Origin: Mallotus nudiflorus
Taxonomy: Eukaryota; Streptophyta; Magnoliopsida; Malpighiales; Euphorbiaceae
Length of the DNA: 64,000 nt
Assembly (NCBI GenBank): GCA_947683625.1
Contig: CANTUR010000069.1
Coordinates: forward strand, 2,666,001-2,730,000
Direction: 5' to 3'
Shown: positions 61,499 through 64,000 of the stretch, piece by piece
Layout of the letters: every line of letters starts with the position of its first letter
Numbering within the stretch: position 1 is the first letter of the stretch
The notes under the pieces: generated by a model
What the model saw: only the letters and a program-made list of their open reading frames with translations
Database searches by the model: none
Told to the model about the DNA's origin: nothing
Position numbers and translations under genes: made by a program

Positions 61499-63295
61499 GA
61501 ACCTTTCGATTAGGAAAGCTTGATAATCTCTCAAAGTTAAAGCTTCAAAATTCACACAAGCTTAGTCGAGTCTGAGGACCACACAATTATTTTAGCACAT
61601 GTATTTTTTTACATTGTATTTTATTTTACTATCGCTAGAATTTGAGAACACTATTGTGCTTGTGTGATGAGACTAGCAAACTTGCAAGCTATATGAATAA
61701 TATATGCTTTATTATGCTTAGCATCCTCTATTTCTGAAATCATGAAATGACATCGTAAATACTAATAATGTGAAAAGTTCATATTCTGGAATAGATTCAT
61801 CATGCTCTCAGTCCAGTGATGATCTCATACATCCTTTATATTTTTATCATACATCATGATAGCATAAATAACCACTGGAAGCATGCATGATCATCCTATT
61901 ATTCATGAAATTGAGCAAGCTATGTGAATGGTTTTAAACCTCTCGATGAGGAAAGCTTGATAATGTCTCAAAGTTAAAGCTTCAAAACTCACACAAGCTT
62001 AGTTGAGTATGAAGACCACACAATTATTTTAGCATGTGTATTTTTTTGCATTGTATTTCATTTTACTATTGCTAGAATTTGAGAATACTGTTGTTCTTAT
62101 GTGATGAGACCAGCAAACTTGCATGCTACATGAATATTATATGCTTTATTATGCTTATTTCTCATCATTATTCTGCATCCTCTATTTATGAAATCATGAA
62201 ATGACATCGTAAACACTAATAATATGAAAAGTTCATATTCCGGAATAGATTCATCATGCTCTCAGTCCAGTGATGACCTCATGCATCCTTTATATTATTG
62301 TCATACATCATCATAGCCTAAATAACCATTGCAAGCATGCATGATCATCCTATTATTCATGAAATTGAGCAAGCTATGCGAATGGTTTTTCACCTCTCGA
62401 TGAGGAATGCTTGATAATCTCTCAAAGTTAAAGCTTCAAAACTCACACAAGCTTAGTCAAGTCTGAGGACCACACAATTATTTTAGCACGTGTATTTTTT
62501 TGCTTTGTATTTTATTTTACTATCGCTAGAATTTGAGAATATTGTTGTGCTTGTGTGATGAGATTGGAAAATATGCATGCTACATGAATATTATATCCTT
62601 TATTATGCTTATTTCACATCATCATTCTGCATCCTCTATTTTTGAAATCATGAAATGACATCCTAAATACTAATAATGTGAAAAGTTCATATTATGGAAT
62701 AGATTCATCATGCTCTCAGTCTAGTGATGACCTTATGCATCCTTTATCTTATTGTCATACATCATCATAGCATAAATAACCACTGCAAGCATGCATGATC
62801 ATCCTATTATTCATGAAATTGAGCAAGCTATGTGAATGGTTTTGAACCTTATGATGAGAAAAGCTTGATAATCTCTCAAAGTTAAAGCTTCAAAACTCAC
62901 ATAAGCTTAGTCGAGTATGAGGACCACACAATTATTTTAGCATGTGTATTTTTTTGCATTGTATTTTATTTTACTATCACTAGAATTTGATAATATTGTT
63001 GTGCTTGTGTGATGAGACTGGCAAATTTGCATGTTACATGAATAATATATGCTTTATTATGCTTATTTCACATCATCATTCTACATCCTATATTTCTGAA
63101 ATCATGAAATGACATCATAAATACTAATAATGTGAAAAGTTCATATTTCATAATAGATTCATCATGCTCTCAGCCCAGTGATGACCTCATGCATCCTTTA
63201 TATTATTGTCATCTATCGTTATAGCATAAATAGCCACTGCAAGCATTCTTGATCATCCTATTATTCATGAAATTGAGCAAGCTATGTGAATGATC
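61499..63295 (+). repeat. Fourfold ~450 bp tandem repeat
   Basis: Copies start at about 61499, 61936, 62390 and 62843 (periods 437, 454 and 453). Each begins near 'gaacctctcgatgaggaaagc' and ends 'gaaattgagcaagctatgtg'. Copies two to four are close to one another; copy one lacks about 16 bases ('tatttcacatcatcattctg' region). No coding frame is shared by all. Confidence 0.92.
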
Positions 63296-63770
63296 AGTCA
63301 TATCCAAATTAAATTCACTTTTTCATAATCTTTTCCTTTTCATATTTATTTTATCAAGAAAGCAATGTAATAAATAAATCAATTTTCAGCTTTATTATCT
63401 TCCATAATCTAATGTGTTATGTGAAAGCTATACAAACTATCATTATTGAAACTAGGGTGTTGCAGTAGCTATAAATCAAATATCTTATAATGAGAAATAG
63501 TAAAAAAGTAGATGTGATCCCTTGAACCCAAAAATCTCTACTGGGGACAATACTCACTGAGTGATCTAATGTTGTCCCTTTCTTTTCCTAATTTTCTAAA
63601 AATCAGGTGGTGACTCCACGAAATCAAAAGCATCTCTTCCCCCCAAGACTAATTATTTATCTATATTTGGAAAATTTTCCGTGTCCCTCAGAAATGGAAA
63701 GACCCACACAATGTCCTTTGAAAACATATTGCCATAAAAAAAGCCTGAAAGGGAAAATGGTCACACACAG

Positions 63771-64000
63771 TGGCAACTCCACTGGGAATTTCTAAGCAAG
63801 AAAGATCAACTCGAAAATGACTATTTCTCATTATGCAATACTCAATCATATAGAGCCCCTCACCACTACATTTACACATCACACATGCACCACTTGTCCC
63901 TAGAATTCTTAATAATACTAAATGACATTGCCACCATGATTCCACTCGAGTCATGGGGTGACGAAGATATGGTATTATCACCTTTAGTCTTTACTTGTGC
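63771..64000 (+). mobile_element. PBS and leader of a second Tat-like element (runs off window)
   Basis: TGGCAACTCCACTGGGAA (63771-63788) is the PBS. The leader at 63925-63990 ('attgccaccatgattccactcgagtcatgg' region, then 'attatcacctttag') matches the leader of the older element at 48905-48950. gag is expected beyond the right edge. Confidence 0.65.

Larger units (their letters stand above)
61271..63769 (+). mobile_element. R-U5 part of the 5' LTR of a Tat-like element
   Basis: The right end is set by ...GTCACACACA at 63769 before the PBS. It contains the fourfold ~450 bp repeat (61499-63295) and the U5 motif GGTGGTGACTCCAC near 63606. It is not homologous to the LTR at 44.6-48.76 kb although the internal leaders are similar. 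The LTR start was not found. Confidence 0.6.

Noticed and set aside
61499..63295. CRISPR-like array
   Set aside because: The whole ~450 bp unit repeats without unique spacers, and the genome is eukaryotic.
60062..63769. Reading this LTR as the 3' LTR of the Tat element at 48.8-60 kb
   Set aside because: It shows no visible homology to that element's 5' LTR (44.6-48.76 kb), and PBS plus leader follow it, so it is a 5' LTR of another element.

Overview
The window is nuclear DNA of a flowering plant, probably a eudicot. It is strongly AT-rich, has a spliced gene with plant-type GT/AG introns, and is packed with plant-lineage transposons (MULEs, Tekay chromovirus, Tat/Ogre-type gypsy, hAT-like elements). 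The species cannot be named from sequence alone. Only one host gene is supported: a three-exon SNF2 helicase of the HLTF/RAD5 type (13.18-19.89 kb, + strand, predicted 873 residues; HIRAN, split SNF2 ATPase, RING, helicase C). It looks intact and best fits the SMARCA3-like 1 group.

Layout. 0-2.9 kb: a minus-strand PBS and LTR-like sequence (Athila/Tat type) abutting a decayed + strand gypsy integrase end. 3.2-6.5 kb: a degenerate MULE carrying a nested 0.86 kb inverted-repeat element. 6.93-12.78 kb: a 5.85 kb MuDR-like element with ~230 bp TIRs, a broken transposase on the minus strand and a GRF zinc-finger/coiled-coil/membrane-anchor ORF on the plus strand. 13.0-20.3 kb: the helicase gene. 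20.3-25.5 kb: hAT-like non-autonomous relics, AT microsatellites and degenerate repeats. 25.5-38.9 kb: a minus-strand Tekay/Del chromovirus (gag to chromodomain) with a truncated 3' LTR, split in RNase H by a 3.2 kb solo LTR of its own family that carries a perfect 5 bp target duplication. 38.98-42.04 kb: a further LTR of that family in opposite orientation. 42.1-44.3 kb: decayed endogenous caulimovirid-like sequence (capsid and protease relics) with an internal 470 bp duplication. About 44.6-60 kb: a Tat/Ogre-type gypsy element with two RNase H domains and an antisense plant-mobile-domain-like ORF, itself split by a 2.07 kb solo LTR with a perfect 5 bp target duplication. 60-64 kb: the long 5' LTR of another Tat-like element, holding four ~450 bp tandem repeats; its PBS and leader reach the window edge.

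Recurrent themes. Both MULEs carry a GRF-domain ORF convergent with the transposase, the place mudrB holds in maize MuDR. Most in-frame stops in the retroelements replace glutamine codons and several catalytic residues are lost through transitions, as expected from cytosine deamination in methylated repeats. The insertions form a readable nested order. Functional statements for transposons describe the ancestral proteins; nearly all copies here are broken. All identifications come from reading the sequence and remembered family motifs, without database searches.
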